DNA of 64,000 nt from an uncultured Bacilli bacterium (GTDB lineage Bacteria; Bacillota_I; Bacilli_A; RF39; UBA660). A model generated the notes under the pieces. It did no database searches, was not told where the DNA came from, and saw only the letters and a program-made list of their open reading frames with translations. A program made the translations under genes and the position numbers. Shown piece by piece: positions 35,521-44,538 of this stretch. Where the stretch lies: NCBI GenBank assembly GCA_934096805.1, contig CAKOMW010000001.1:310001-374000 (forward strand), written 5' to 3'. Positions within the stretch are counted from its first letter, which is position 1, and every line of letters begins with the position of its first letter.

Positions 35521-35889
35521 ATGGTTCAACAAGAAACTCGTTTAAAAGTCGCTGACAACTCTGGCGCTCGTGAATTACTTGTTATCAGAGTCCTTGGTGG
35601 TAGTAAAGTTAAATTTGGTAATATTGGTGATATAGTTGTAGGTACTGTTAAGAAGGCTACTCCTAATGGTACTTTAAAGAAAGGTAAAGTAGTTAAAGCT
35701 GTAGTCGTTAGAACTAGACAAGGTGTTAGACGTAACGACGGATCTTATATAAAATTTGATGATAATGCGTGTGTAATAATTAAAGATGATAAGTCTCCAG
35801 TTGGAACACGTGTATTTGGACCAGTTGCAAGAGAACTTCGTGATAAGGATTATATGAAAATTGTATCTTTAGCGAAGGAAGTATTATAG
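35521..35889 (+). CDS. rplN: Ribosomal protein L14
   Basis: The 122-residue product has MVQQETRLKVADNSGARELLVIRVLGG and RRNDGSYIKFDDNACVIIKDDKSPVGTRVFGPVARELR, the L14 signature (split by motif here). L14 forms an intersubunit bridge and is the binding site of the silencing factor RsfS. Confidence 0.97.
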   Translation: MVQQETRLKVADNSGARELLVIRVLGGSKVKFGNIGDIVVGTVKKATPNGTLKKGKVVKAVVVRTRQGVRRNDGSYIKFDDNACVIIKDDKSPVGTRVFGPVARELRDKDYMKIVSLAKEVL

Positions 35890-35900
35890 GAGGAAGAATT

Positions 35901-36212
35901 ATGAAACTTAAAGTTGGAGATAAAGTTAAAGTAATGGTTGGTAAAGACAAAGGTAAAGAAGGAACTATTACTCATACATTTAGAAATGAAAATAAAGTTA
36001 TCGTAAGTGGAATTAATATGGTTAAGAAACATATTAAGCCTAGCAATAATAATACGACTGGTGGAATTGTTGATGTTGAGGCTAAGATTGATGCATCAAA
36101 TGTTATGATTATTGATAATAAAACAAATAAAGTTACAAGAATTTATCATGAATTAGATAGTAAAACTAATAAAAAAGTTAGAGTGAGTAATGCTCACAAT
36201 AAACTTGATTAG
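35901..36212 (+). CDS. rplX: Ribosomal protein L24
   Basis: The 103-residue product opens with a KOW motif (GDKVKVMVGKDKGKEGTI) and has GINMVKKHIKPS. L24 starts 50S assembly near the 5' end of 23S rRNA. TAGGAGG precedes the start. Confidence 0.95.
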   Translation: MKLKVGDKVKVMVGKDKGKEGTITHTFRNENKVIVSGINMVKKHIKPSNNNTTGGIVDVEAKIDASNVMIIDNKTNKVTRIYHELDSKTNKKVRVSNAHNKLD

Positions 36213-36232
36213 TTGGAAGGAGGGTATTATTT

Positions 36233-36772
36233 ATGAACCGCCTAAAAGAAAGATATATTAAGGAAATTATTCCTAGTTTAAAAGAAAAAATGGGATATAA
36301 AACTGTTATGCAAGTACCAAAGTTAGAAAAGATTGTTATTAATATTGGTGCTGGTGATGCATCTCATAATTCTAAATTATTAGATGCATGTGTTAATGAT
36401 TTAACAGCTATTACTGGTCAAAAACCAGTTATTACAAAAGCTCATAAGTCAATTGCAGGATTCAAAATCCGTGAGGGACAAAGTATTGGATGTAAAGTTA
36501 CTTTAAGAGGTGAAAATATGTATAACTTCTTAGATAAACTTATTGCTGTGTCACTTCCACGTGTTAGGGATTTTAGAGGTTTATCTCCTAAAGCTTTTGA
36601 TGGAAGAGGAAATTATACTATTGGTCTTAAGGAACAATTAGTTTTCCCTGAAATCGAATTTGATGATGTAGTTAAGGTTAGAGGTATGGATATTGTACTT
36701 GTAACTACTGCTAAGACAAATGAAGAAGCTTATGCTTTACTAGAAGAATTAGGAATTCCTTTTAGGAAATAG
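36233..36772 (+). CDS. rplE: Ribosomal protein L5
   Basis: The 179-residue product has VPKLEKIVINIGAGDA, TGQKPVITKAHKSIAGFKIREGQ and the C-terminal FPEIEFDDV...GMDIVLVTTAKTNEEA. L5 binds 5S rRNA and contacts P-site tRNA. GGAGGG precedes the start. Confidence 0.97.
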   Translation: MNRLKERYIKEIIPSLKEKMGYKTVMQVPKLEKIVINIGAGDASHNSKLLDACVNDLTAITGQKPVITKAHKSIAGFKIREGQSIGCKVTLRGENMYNFLDKLIAVSLPRVRDFRGLSPKAFDGRGNYTIGLKEQLVFPEIEFDDVVKVRGMDIVLVTTAKTNEEAYALLEELGIPFRK

Positions 36773-36784
36773 TCGGAGGTTATT

Positions 36785-36970
36785 ATGGCAAAAAAGAGTA
36801 TGATAGCGAAAGCTAATAGAAAACAAAAATTTAAAGTACGTGAATACACTCGTTGTAATAGATGTGGAAGACCACATGGTGTACTTAGAAAATATGGACT
36901 TTGTCGTATTTGTTTTAGAGAACTTGCTAGCAAGGGACAAATTCCAGGTGTAAAAAAATCAAGCTGGTAG
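36785..36970 (+). CDS. rpsN: Ribosomal protein S14, zinc type
   Basis: The 61-residue short form has two CxxC pairs (RCNRCGR and GLCRICFREL) that bind zinc, and ends GQIPGVKKSSW. Both features mark the zinc-dependent C+ type common in Firmicutes. No zinc-independent copy is in the window. Confidence 0.96.
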   Translation: MAKKSMIAKANRKQKFKVREYTRCNRCGRPHGVLRKYGLCRICFRELASKGQIPGVKKSSW

Positions 36971-36991
36971 GCAGAGAAGGAGGAATTTATT

Positions 36992-37390
36992 ATGGTAGTA
37001 ACAGATCCAATTGCAGATATGCTTACAAGAATTCGTAATGCTAATGCAATGAAATATAAAGAAGTATCAATGCCTGTATCAAAAGTTAAAACTGAAATTG
37101 CTAAGATTTTAAAAGAAGAAGGATTTATAGAAGATTATAAAGTTTCTAAGGAAGGTGCTTTTGGTAAGTTAGTTCTTACTTTAAAGTATACTAATAAAAA
37201 AGAAAGGGTAATTACTGGGTTAAAGCGTATTTCTAAACCAGGTTTAAGAGTTTATGCTAAAAACAATGAAGTACCTAAAGTACTTAATGGTTTTGGTATA
37301 GCTATAGTTTCTACTTCTCGTGGTATTATGACTGATAAAGAAGCTAGAAAACAAAATCTTGGTGGAGAAATTATGGCTTATATTTGGTAA
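36992..37390 (+). CDS. rpsH: Ribosomal protein S8
   Basis: The 132-residue product has DPIADMLTRIRNA, ISKPGLRVYA and the C-terminal GIAIVSTSRGIMTDKEARKQNLGGE, which are S8 signatures. S8 binds the central domain of 16S rRNA and regulates the spc operon in other bacteria. AAGGAGG precedes the start. Confidence 0.97.
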   Translation: MVVTDPIADMLTRIRNANAMKYKEVSMPVSKVKTEIAKILKEEGFIEDYKVSKEGAFGKLVLTLKYTNKKERVITGLKRISKPGLRVYAKNNEVPKVLNGFGIAIVSTSRGIMTDKEARKQNLGGEIMAYIW

Positions 37391-37402
37391 TAGGTGATTA
37401 AT

Positions 37403-37939
37403 ATGAGTCGTATAGGTAATAGAATAATAGCAATTCCTGAAGGCGTTAGTGTTGTTGTAGAAGATAATAACGTAGTTGTTAAAGGTCCTAAGGGAGAACT
37501 TAGTACTGTTCTTAACAAGAATATTAATGTAGAAGTTAAAGACAATACAGTTGTTGTTACAAGGAGTAATGAAACAATTCCTACTAAGCAAATGCATGGT
37601 ACTACTAATGCTAATATTAATAATATGATTATTGGTGTATCTAGTGGTTTTTCTAAAGGATTAGAAATAATCGGTGTTGGGTACAGATTTAATCTTAAGG
37701 GTAATACATTAGTAATTAATGCAGGGTACTCACATCCAGTTGAACTTGAAATACCAAGTGGGCTTACTGTTGAAGCTAAGGGTAATAATGAAATATTAGT
37801 ATCTGGTATTGATAAAGTTCTAGTAGGAGAATTTGCGGCTAATATTCGTAAAGTTAGAAAGCCTGAACCTTATAAAGGAAAAGGTATTAGATATGTTGGC
37901 GAATATGTAAGACGTAAGGAAGGTAAAAAAGCTAAATAG
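37403..37939 (+). CDS. rplF: Ribosomal protein L6
   Basis: The ATG at 37403, giving MSRIGNR as usual for L6, is chosen over an in-frame GTG at 37394; AGGTGA lies between them. The 178-residue product has two repeats and ends with the signature RKPEPYKGKGIRYVGE. L6 lies at the factor-binding site near L11 and L14. Confidence 0.96.
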   Translation: MSRIGNRIIAIPEGVSVVVEDNNVVVKGPKGELSTVLNKNINVEVKDNTVVVTRSNETIPTKQMHGTTNANINNMIIGVSSGFSKGLEIIGVGYRFNLKGNTLVINAGYSHPVELEIPSGLTVEAKGNNEILVSGIDKVLVGEFAANIRKVRKPEPYKGKGIRYVGEYVRRKEGKKAK

Positions 37940-37953
37940 GTAGGAGGTTAATT

Positions 37954-38301
37954 ATGATAAAAAAAGAATCGCGTAATGAAATGCGCAAAATTAGACATGT
38001 AAGAGTTAGAAAACAAATCATAGGAACTAAAGATATACCTAGACTAAATGTTTTTCGTTCAAACAAAAACATTTATGCACAATTAATTGATGATACAACT
38101 GGAACTACTTTAGCTAGTGCATCTTCTTTAAATATTGAAGGTAATAATACTGAAGTAGCGACTAAAGTTGGAGAATTAATTGCAAAAGAAGCTAAGAAGA
38201 TTAAAATTACAAAAGTGGTATTTGATCGTGGAGGATATCTATATCATGGCCGTGTTGCAGCTTTAGCTGATAGTGCACGTGCTAATGGTTTAGAGTTCTA
38301 G
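37954..38301 (+). CDS. rplR: Ribosomal protein L18
   Basis: The 115-residue product has a basic N-terminus (RKIRHVRVRKQI), PRLNVFRSNKNIYAQLIDD and the C-terminal FDRGGYLYHGRVAALADSARANGL. It binds 5S rRNA with L5. TAGGAGG precedes the start. Confidence 0.96.
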   Translation: MIKKESRNEMRKIRHVRVRKQIIGTKDIPRLNVFRSNKNIYAQLIDDTTGTTLASASSLNIEGNNTEVATKVGELIAKEAKKIKITKVVFDRGGYLYHGRVAALADSARANGLEF

Positions 38302-38313
38302 TAGGAGGTAATT

Positions 38314-38823
38314 ATGCAAAAGAAGAAATTTAATAAACCTGTTAAAACTATGGACGAAATCGTATTAGATACTAAGGCTGTTGTAAAGGTTACAAAAGGT
38401 GGACGTCAAAGAAGATTTCAAGCTGTAGTTTTAGTTGGGGATAAGAAAGGTTTAGTTGGTTTAGGTATTGGTAAAGCTAATGAGATTTCAGAAGCTGTTA
38501 AAAAAGCTAGACAAGATGCAAATAAGAATGTTGTTAAAGTTCCTGTAGTTGATAAAAGAACTGTTCCACATGAAATTGTTGGTATAAAAGGAGCAACTAG
38601 GGTTGTTATTAAACCTGCTGCTGCTGGTACTGGTCTTGTTGCTGGAGGGGCAGTAAGAGATGTGCTTGAAATGGCAGGATATCACGATATTATTTCTAAA
38701 TCACTTGGTTCAAGAACTAAAATTAATATGGCAAGAGCTACTATTAGTGCACTTTTATCAATGAAAACTGTTGAAGAAGTAGCAGAAGCTCGTGGAAAAA
38801 CTGTAGAGGAGATTTTAGGATAA
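38314..38823 (+). CDS. rpsE: Ribosomal protein S5
   Basis: The 169-residue product has VVKVTKGGRQRRFQAVVLVGDKKG and KPAAAGTGLVAGGAVRDVLEMAG, S5 signatures. S5 acts in decoding accuracy. Its stop overlaps the rplO start (TAATG). In most Bacillota rpmD lies at this junction; here it is absent. Confidence 0.97.
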   Translation: MQKKKFNKPVKTMDEIVLDTKAVVKVTKGGRQRRFQAVVLVGDKKGLVGLGIGKANEISEAVKKARQDANKNVVKVPVVDKRTVPHEIVGIKGATRVVIKPAAAGTGLVAGGAVRDVLEMAGYHDIISKSLGSRTKINMARATISALLSMKTVEEVAEARGKTVEEILG

Positions 38824-39269
38824 TGGAACTTAATGAATTAAAGAAATTTAAAGGTGCTACACATTCTCGTAAGAGAGTAGGACGTGGTGCTGGAAGTGGT
38901 TTAGGAAAAACAAGTGGTCGTGGTGAGAATGGTCAAAAATCTAGAAGTGGTGCTAGTATTAGTCCAGTATTTGAAGGTGGACAATCTCCATTATTTAGAA
39001 GACTTCATAAAAGAGGTTTCTCTAATGCTAGATTTAAAACTGTTTATGCAACAATAAATGTTGGAGAACTTAGTGAATTATTTAATGATGGAGATGTAGT
39101 TACTCCAGAATTATTAAAAGAAAAAGGAATAATTAAAAAACAACTTTCTGGAATTAAAGTATTAGGTAATGGTACTTTAAATAAAAAAATAACAATCAAA
39201 GCACATAGATTTACACAAAGCGCATTAGAAAAGATTGAAGAATCAGGTAGTAAAGCTGAGGTGATCTAA
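38823..39269 (+). CDS. rplO: Ribosomal protein L15
   Basis: The 148-residue product has RKRVGRGAGSGLGKTSGRG, GQKSRSG, FEGGQSPLFRRLHKRGFSN and the C-terminal ITIKAHRFTQSALEKIEESG. L15 is a late 50S assembly protein. It begins on the last base of the rpsE stop, leaving no room for L30. Confidence 0.96.
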   Translation: MELNELKKFKGATHSRKRVGRGAGSGLGKTSGRGENGQKSRSGASISPVFEGGQSPLFRRLHKRGFSNARFKTVYATINVGELSELFNDGDVVTPELLKEKGIIKKQLSGIKVLGNGTLNKKITIKAHRFTQSALEKIEESGSKAEVI

Positions 39270-39270
39270 G

Positions 39271-40554
39271 GTGTTTAAAACTCTTAAACAACTATTTACA
39301 AAGAAAAATAAAGATATAAGAAAAAGAGTGTATTTTACACTTGCAGTATTAACCCTTTTTGTTGTTGGAACTACTATTGAAGTTCCCGGAACACAAGAAA
39401 TAACTAAGAGTTTAGGTTTTCTAGAACTTTTGGATGTTATGGGTGGGGGAGCGCTAAGTAATTTTTCAATATTTGCTTTAGGTGTTACTCCATATATTAC
39501 GGCATCAATTGTTATGCAACTTTTGCAAATGGATATAGTTCCTTATTTTGCAGATCTTGCTAAACAAGGCCATGCTGGTCGTCAAAAGATAAATAAGATA
39601 ACAAGATATCTTGGTATATTCTTTGCATTTATTCAAGGTTTTGCAATGGCCTATGCCTTTTTAGGTAGTAGTGTTACAATGTTACAAAGACTTGAGGTTG
39701 CATTTATAATGACTGCTGGTACTGCATTCTTGTTGTGGCTTGGTGATCAAGTTACACAAAAAGGTATAGGAAATGGTGTGTCATTAATAATTATGGCTGG
39801 TATTGTTTCATCACTTCCTGGAATGATGATAACAGCATTTAAAGAATTAGTTGATTTTAGTACTACTAATACTTTGATAAGTGGTGGTGCAACATTCTTA
39901 CTATTCTTGATAATTTGCTTTTTAGTAATTGTCGCAGTAATATTTGTTGAGGGCGCTGCTCGTAGAATATCAATTCAATATGCTAATAAGTCTACTGCTA
40001 ATTTAGGTAAACAAAGTTATATGCCTATTAAAATTAATTCAGCTGGGGTAATACCAGTAATCTTTGCATCAAGCTTACTTGCTGTGTTTAGTGTTGTTGC
40101 ACAGTTTAGTAAGAGTGATAAAGTAGTAAACTTCATTAATAATTATTTAGATTATACAACACCAGTTGGTTTAATTATTTATGTTGTATTAATCATATTC
40201 TTTACATATTTTTATACATTTGTTCAAATGAAACCTGATCAAATGGCTGAAAATTTACAAAAGAATGGTGGTTATGTACCAGGAATTAGACCAGGAAATG
40301 ATACAGAAAAGTATTTTGTTACAGTTCTTAAGAGATTAACAACTGTAGGAGCACTTTTCCTTGCTGCAATTGCGGCGTTCCCAATTATACTTAATATGTG
40401 TACAGGTCTTCCAAGAACAGTTTCTATTGGTGGTACTAGTTTACTTATTGTAGTTGGAGTAGCAATTGAGACTTATAAACAGTTAGAAAGTAGTTTGCTT
40501 AGTAGAGAGTATTCTCCTAATAAAAGGACTAATTCTAAGAGAGCTAGAAGATAA
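39271..40554 (+). CDS. secY: Protein translocase subunit SecY
   Basis: The 427-residue product starts at a GTG just after the rplO stop, with GAGGTGATC upstream. It has about ten membrane helices and SecY motifs: EVPGTQEI, LGVTPYITASIVMQLL, GNGVSLIIMAGIVSSLP, MPIKINSAGVIPVIFASSLL and the tip loop GGYVPGIRPG. It forms the channel for secreted and membrane proteins. Its usual partners SecE and SecG are not in this window. Confidence 0.97.
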   Translation: MFKTLKQLFTKKNKDIRKRVYFTLAVLTLFVVGTTIEVPGTQEITKSLGFLELLDVMGGGALSNFSIFALGVTPYITASIVMQLLQMDIVPYFADLAKQGHAGRQKINKITRYLGIFFAFIQGFAMAYAFLGSSVTMLQRLEVAFIMTAGTAFLLWLGDQVTQKGIGNGVSLIIMAGIVSSLPGMMITAFKELVDFSTTNTLISGGATFLLFLIICFLVIVAVIFVEGAARRISIQYANKSTANLGKQSYMPIKINSAGVIPVIFASSLLAVFSVVAQFSKSDKVVNFINNYLDYTTPVGLIIYVVLIIFFTYFYTFVQMKPDQMAENLQKNGGYVPGIRPGNDTEKYFVTVLKRLTTVGALFLAAIAAFPIILNMCTGLPRTVSIGGTSLLIVVGVAIETYKQLESSLLSREYSPNKRTNSKRARR

Positions 40555-41186
40555 TGAAGAATGTTATTTTAATAGCTCCACCGGCTGCAGGGAAAGGTAC
40601 TTTATCTGATAGTTTATGTAAAGAATATGGATATATTTCTTTATCTACTGGTGATATGTTAAGAGAAAAGGCAAAGAATGATAGTGAGCTTTTGGAAATG
40701 ATTAAAACTGGTAAACTTATTGATGATAAGACAGTGTTTGATGCATTTGCTTTAAGGCTTAATGAAATTGGGGATTCTTCTTATATTCTGGATGGTTTTC
40801 CAAGAACTGTTAAACAAGCTAGAATGTATGATGAAATGCTTTCTAAATTGAATAGGGATTTAGGAGTGGTAATATATTTGGATGTAGAAGAAGATGAGCT
40901 TCTTTCTAGAGTTACTAGTAGAATAGTTTGTCCTAAGTGTAAAAGAAGTTATTCTACTAGAAATAAAAGTTTATTACCAAAGATAGAAGGTTTGTGTGAT
41001 ACATGTGGTGAATCGCTTGTTAAAAGAGGCGATGATGTGGCGGAAGTTTTTGATCATAGATATAAAGAATATTTAGAAAAAACAAAACCACTTATAGATT
41101 ATTATAAGAGTAAGGGAGTTTTATATACTATAGTTAGTACTTCAGTTGATGAAACTTTTAATCTTGTAAGTGAAATTGTAAAGTAG
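40554..41186 (+). CDS. adk: Adenylate kinase, zinc-LID type
   Basis: It balances AMP, ADP and ATP. The 210-residue protein has the P-loop APPAAGKGT (usually GPPGAGKGT, so both the first Gly and the middle Gly are Ala here), STGDMLR, LDGFPRTVKQA, and a LID domain with four Cys (CPKC and CDTC) that bind zinc as in Gram-positives. The start overlaps the secY stop by one base. The Gly changes are unusual; the GK-T core that holds phosphate is kept. Confidence 0.95.
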   Translation: MKNVILIAPPAAGKGTLSDSLCKEYGYISLSTGDMLREKAKNDSELLEMIKTGKLIDDKTVFDAFALRLNEIGDSSYILDGFPRTVKQARMYDEMLSKLNRDLGVVIYLDVEEDELLSRVTSRIVCPKCKRSYSTRNKSLLPKIEGLCDTCGESLVKRGDDVAEVFDHRYKEYLEKTKPLIDYYKSKGVLYTIVSTSVDETFNLVSEIVK

Positions 41187-41195
41187 GGGTGTAGG

Positions 41196-41960
41196 ATGAT
41201 AACGATAAAAAGTGATAGAGAAATAGAACTTCTTAGGATTGCTGGTAATATTGTTTATCAGACACATCAATATTTAAAAAATTATATCAAGCCTGGTGTT
41301 ACTACTAAAGAGCTCAATAATTTAGCAGAAAAGTTTATAAAAGAACATGATGCTTATCCTTCTTTTAAAGGTTTTGAGGGTTTTCCTTGTGCAATATGTA
41401 CTTCTATTAATCAGGAAGTGGTGCATGGAATTCCTTCAAATACTAAATTAAAAAATGGAGATATTATTGCGATAGATATTGGTGCTTGTTATAAGGGTTA
41501 TCATGGAGACTCAGCTTGGAGTTATCCAGTTGGTGATATAGATGATGATAAAAAGTATCTTTTATATCACACAGAACAATCTCTTTATAAAGGTTTAGAA
41601 CAAGTTAAACCTGGAAATAGAATTGGTGATATTTCTTCAGCAATTGAGGAATATGCCGAAGAGCATAATTTGGGTGTTATTAAAGAACTAGTTGGTCATG
41701 GAGTTGGGACTAGTGTCCATGAAGATCCTGACGTACCAAATTATGGAATTAAAAATACTGGTCCTAAATTAAAGAAAGGCATGGTTTTAGCGATTGAACC
41801 AATGCTTAATCTTGGTAGTCCTGATATTGTCGTGTGCGAAGATGAATGGACTATTGAGAGTGAAGATTATAGTCCATCAGCACACTTTGAACATACAGTA
41901 GTTGTTACTGATGATGGATATGAAATATTGACAGGAGTGTTGTTAAATGGCAAAGAATGA
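41196..41960 (+). CDS. map: Methionine aminopeptidase, type I
   Basis: It removes the first Met from new proteins. The 254-residue protein has the five metal ligands: Asp in IAIDIGACYKGYHGD (two Asp), His in LVGHGVGTSVHEDP, Glu in LAIEPMLNLG and Glu in FEHTVVVT. It lies between adk and infA, the standard order in Firmicutes. Its end overlaps the infA start by 14 bases. Confidence 0.96.
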   Translation: MITIKSDREIELLRIAGNIVYQTHQYLKNYIKPGVTTKELNNLAEKFIKEHDAYPSFKGFEGFPCAICTSINQEVVHGIPSNTKLKNGDIIAIDIGACYKGYHGDSAWSYPVGDIDDDKKYLLYHTEQSLYKGLEQVKPGNRIGDISSAIEEYAEEHNLGVIKELVGHGVGTSVHEDPDVPNYGIKNTGPKLKKGMVLAIEPMLNLGSPDIVVCEDEWTIESEDYSPSAHFEHTVVVTDDGYEILTGVLLNGKE

Positions 41961-42162
41961 TGTAATCGAAGTTGAAGGAAAAGTTCTTGAAGTTATTCCT
42001 GGTGGAAACTTCTTTGTTCAATTAGAGAATGGTCATAAGATTGAAGCTCACGTTTCTGGTAAAATGCGACTAAATAATATTCGTATTTCACCGGGTGATA
42101 AGGTTATGATCGAACTTTCTCCATATGATTTAACACGTGGGCGTATAACCTATAGAAAGTAG
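41947..42162 (+). CDS. infA: Translation initiation factor IF-1
   Basis: This 71-residue OB-fold protein reads MAKNDVIEVEGKVLEVIPGGNF, GHKIEAHVSGKMR, ISPGDKVMIELSPYDLTRGRI and ends TYRK. IF-1 occupies the A site of the 30S subunit during initiation. It starts inside map. Confidence 0.97.
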   Translation: MAKNDVIEVEGKVLEVIPGGNFFVQLENGHKIEAHVSGKMRLNNIRISPGDKVMIELSPYDLTRGRITYRK

Positions 42163-42174
42163 GAGGGAATTAAA

Positions 42175-42288
42175 ATGAAAGTAAAACCATCTGTTAAGAA
42201 AATTTGTGCAAAGTGCAGAATTATTAAACGTAAGGGAAAAGTTATGGTAATTTGTGAAAATCCAAAACACAAACAAACTCAAGGTTAG
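42175..42288 (+). CDS. rpmJ: Ribosomal protein L36
   Basis: A 37-codon gene reads MKVKPSVKKICAKCRIIKRK, then KVMVICENPKHKQTQG. It has CxxC plus Cys and His (zinc type). TAGGAGGG precedes the ATG. It lies in its standard place between infA and rpsM. The zinc ligands CAKC, C and H are all present. Confidence 0.96.
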   Translation: MKVKPSVKKICAKCRIIKRKGKVMVICENPKHKQTQG

Positions 42289-42303
42289 TAAGGAGGAAAA
42301 AAT

Positions 42304-42669
42304 ATGGCACGTATTAAGGGTGTAGAAATACCTAATGAAAAGAAAATTAAAGTCTCTTTAACTTATATTTATGGTGTTGGTGATACAACTGCTTTAAAAA
42401 TATTAGATGCAGTAGGAGTTGATCCAGAAAAGAGAACTAAAGATTTATCTAATGATGAACTTGGTAAGATTCGTAATGAATTAAGTAATTATGTTACTGA
42501 AGGTGATTTAAGACGTGAAGTTAGTATGAATATTAAGACTAAAATGGAAATTCATTCATATGAAGGGGATCGTCATAGAAAAGGATTGCCTGTAAGAGGA
42601 CAAAGAACAAGTAGAAATGCTCATACTCGTAAGGGTAGAGGAAAAGTTGTTGCAAACAAAAAGAAATAG
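42304..42669 (+). CDS. rpsM: Ribosomal protein S13
   Basis: The 121-residue product has RIKGVEIPNEKKIKVSLTYIYG and the C-terminal HRKGLPVRGQRTSRNAHTRKGRG. S13 lies in the 30S head and contacts P-site tRNA. AAGGAGG precedes the start. Confidence 0.97.
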   Translation: MARIKGVEIPNEKKIKVSLTYIYGVGDTTALKILDAVGVDPEKRTKDLSNDELGKIRNELSNYVTEGDLRREVSMNIKTKMEIHSYEGDRHRKGLPVRGQRTSRNAHTRKGRGKVVANKKK

Positions 42670-42687
42670 TGAAAGTGAGGTTAAACT

Positions 42688-43071
42688 ATGGCTTATAAAC
42701 AAAGAAAAAGAAAAGTAAAAAAGAATATTCCAGTTGGTGTTGCTCATATTCATTCGACTTTTAATAATACAATTACAACTATAACAGATAAAGAAGGAAA
42801 TGTAGTGGCATGGGCTTCAAGTGGAGCAATTGGATTTAAGGGTAGTAAGAAATCTACTCCATTTGCAGCAGGAATTGCTGCTGAAAAAGCAGGAAAAGCA
42901 GCATTTGATTTTGGAATGCGTAAAGTTGATGTAGTAGTTAAGGGTGTTGGACCTGGTAGAGAGACCGCGATTAGATCTTTACAAACTGCGGGACTTGAAG
43001 TTGTAACAATTACTGATGTTACACCAATCCCACATAATGGATGTCGTCCACCAAAAAGACCACGTAACTAA
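42688..43071 (+). CDS. rpsK: Ribosomal protein S11
   Basis: The 127-residue product has GVAHIHSTFNNTI, GNVVAWASSGAIGFKGSKKSTPFAA and the C-terminal DVTPIPHNGCRPPKRPR. S11 forms part of the mRNA exit platform. Confidence 0.97.
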   Translation: MAYKQRKRKVKKNIPVGVAHIHSTFNNTITTITDKEGNVVAWASSGAIGFKGSKKSTPFAAGIAAEKAGKAAFDFGMRKVDVVVKGVGPGRETAIRSLQTAGLEVVTITDVTPIPHNGCRPPKRPRN

Positions 43072-43092
43072 TAGAGGTAAGGAGGTTAAACT

Positions 43093-44043
43093 ATGATTCA
43101 ATTTGAAAAACCAAATTATAAAATTGTTGAAAAAAATGAAAAAAGTAATTATGCAAAGTTTGAATTAGAACCACTTGAAAGAGGTTTCGGTTATACTATT
43201 GGTAATGCATTAAGAAGAGTTATGTTATCTTCTCTTCCTGGTTCTGCTATTACAAGTGTGAAAATTGATGGTATTTTGCATGAGTTTCAAACTATTGAAG
43301 GAGTAATCGAAGATGTTACTTCGATAGTGCTTAATTTAAAATCTGTTGTTCTTAAAAAATATTGTGAAGAAGATAGAATTATTAGACTTAGTGCTAATGA
43401 AGAAGGCGTTGTTACTGCTGGTGATATAGAATGTGATGCTGATGTAGAAGTTGTTAATAAAGATCAAGTTATTGCTACTTTAGCTAAGGGTGGTAAACTT
43501 GATATGGAAATGACTGTTTCTAGTGGAAGAGGATATGTAAGAGCTGAAGAAAATAAGAAACTACTTGATGATAAAAAAGTAGGGGTTATTGCAATTGATT
43601 CTTTATATTCTCCTATTGAAAGAGTTGCATATGATGTACTTGATGCTCGTGTTGGTCAAGATGAAAGTTATGATAAATTAGTAATTGAAGTTTGGACTAA
43701 TGATTCTATTAGACCTGAAGAAGCTATTGCACTTGCTAGTAGAATACTTATTGAGCATTTAGAATTAGTAACTAAATTAGATGAGATTGCTGATGCAACT
43801 GGATTTATGATTGAAAAGAAAGAAGATCCAAGACTTAAAGCTTTAGAAACTCCTATTGAGGATTTAGATTTCTCTGTAAGAGCTTATAATTGCTTGAAGA
43901 GAGCGGGAGTTCATACTTTACAAGATTTAGTTAATAAAACAAATAGTGATGTTATGAAGATAAGAAATCTTGGTAAGAAATCATTAAAAGAAGTTTTAGA
44001 TAAAGTTAAAGAATTAAATTTGACTTTAAAAGACGAAGATTAA
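43093..44043 (+). CDS. rpoA: RNA polymerase alpha subunit
   Basis: The 316-residue product has the N-terminal assembly domain (LEPLERGFGYTIGNALRRVMLSSLPGSA, split here at LEPLERG and GYTIGNALRRVMLSSLPG) and a C-terminal domain with IEDLDFSVRAYNCLKRAGVHT and IRNLGKKSLKEV, which binds UP-element DNA and activators. AAGGAGG precedes the start. Its place between rpsK and rplQ is standard. Confidence 0.97.
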   Translation: MIQFEKPNYKIVEKNEKSNYAKFELEPLERGFGYTIGNALRRVMLSSLPGSAITSVKIDGILHEFQTIEGVIEDVTSIVLNLKSVVLKKYCEEDRIIRLSANEEGVVTAGDIECDADVEVVNKDQVIATLAKGGKLDMEMTVSSGRGYVRAEENKKLLDDKKVGVIAIDSLYSPIERVAYDVLDARVGQDESYDKLVIEVWTNDSIRPEEAIALASRILIEHLELVTKLDEIADATGFMIEKKEDPRLKALETPIEDLDFSVRAYNCLKRAGVHTLQDLVNKTNSDVMKIRNLGKKSLKEVLDKVKELNLTLKDED

Positions 44044-44059
44044 TAGAAGGAGGATTACT

Positions 44060-44401
44060 ATGGGATATAGAAAATTAGGTGTTGATAATAAGCATAGAAG
44101 AAGTATGTTAGCTAATCTTACTATTAGTCTTATTATGAATGAAAAAATTACTACTACAGAGACTAGGGCTAAAGAAGTAAGAAGATGTTTTGATAAAATG
44201 GTTACTTATGGTAAGAATGGTAGTTTAGTTTCTCGTAGAAAGGCAGCTGCTTTCTTAATGAATAATAAGGAAGCTACTAAGAAATTATTTGATGAAATAG
44301 CTCCTCGTTACAATGGACGTAATGGTGGATATACAAGAATATTAAAATTAGATGAAAGACGTGGAGATGACGCGTTAATGGCTATTATAGAACTAGTTTA
44401 G
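44060..44401 (+). CDS. rplQ: Ribosomal protein L17
   Basis: The 113-residue product has YRKLGVDNKHRRSMLANL, ITTTETRAKEVRR and the C-terminal NGGYTRILKLDERRGDDALMAIIEL. L17 lies by the tunnel exit. It is the last gene of the ribosomal supercluster, followed by a terminator overlapping its stop. Confidence 0.97.
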   Translation: MGYRKLGVDNKHRRSMLANLTISLIMNEKITTTETRAKEVRRCFDKMVTYGKNGSLVSRRKAAAFLMNNKEATKKLFDEIAPRYNGRNGGYTRILKLDERRGDDALMAIIELV

Positions 44402-44414
44402 GCTGGTTCTTTTT
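44389..44414 (+). terminator. Terminator of the ribosomal supercluster
   Basis: AGAACTAG (44389-44396) pairs with CTGGTTCT (44403-44410) with one U-G, followed by T residues. The stem includes the end of rplQ. Confidence 0.7.
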
Positions 44415-44538
44415 ATTTGTTTTTATATTAATGTTTTTATCTTATTTAGATATTGTAATAAAATCTATCAAATATTTTATTTCTGATAGGAATTAATGTA
44501 AAGGTAGTAAAGAAACAATTATTTTTAGATATATGGTA

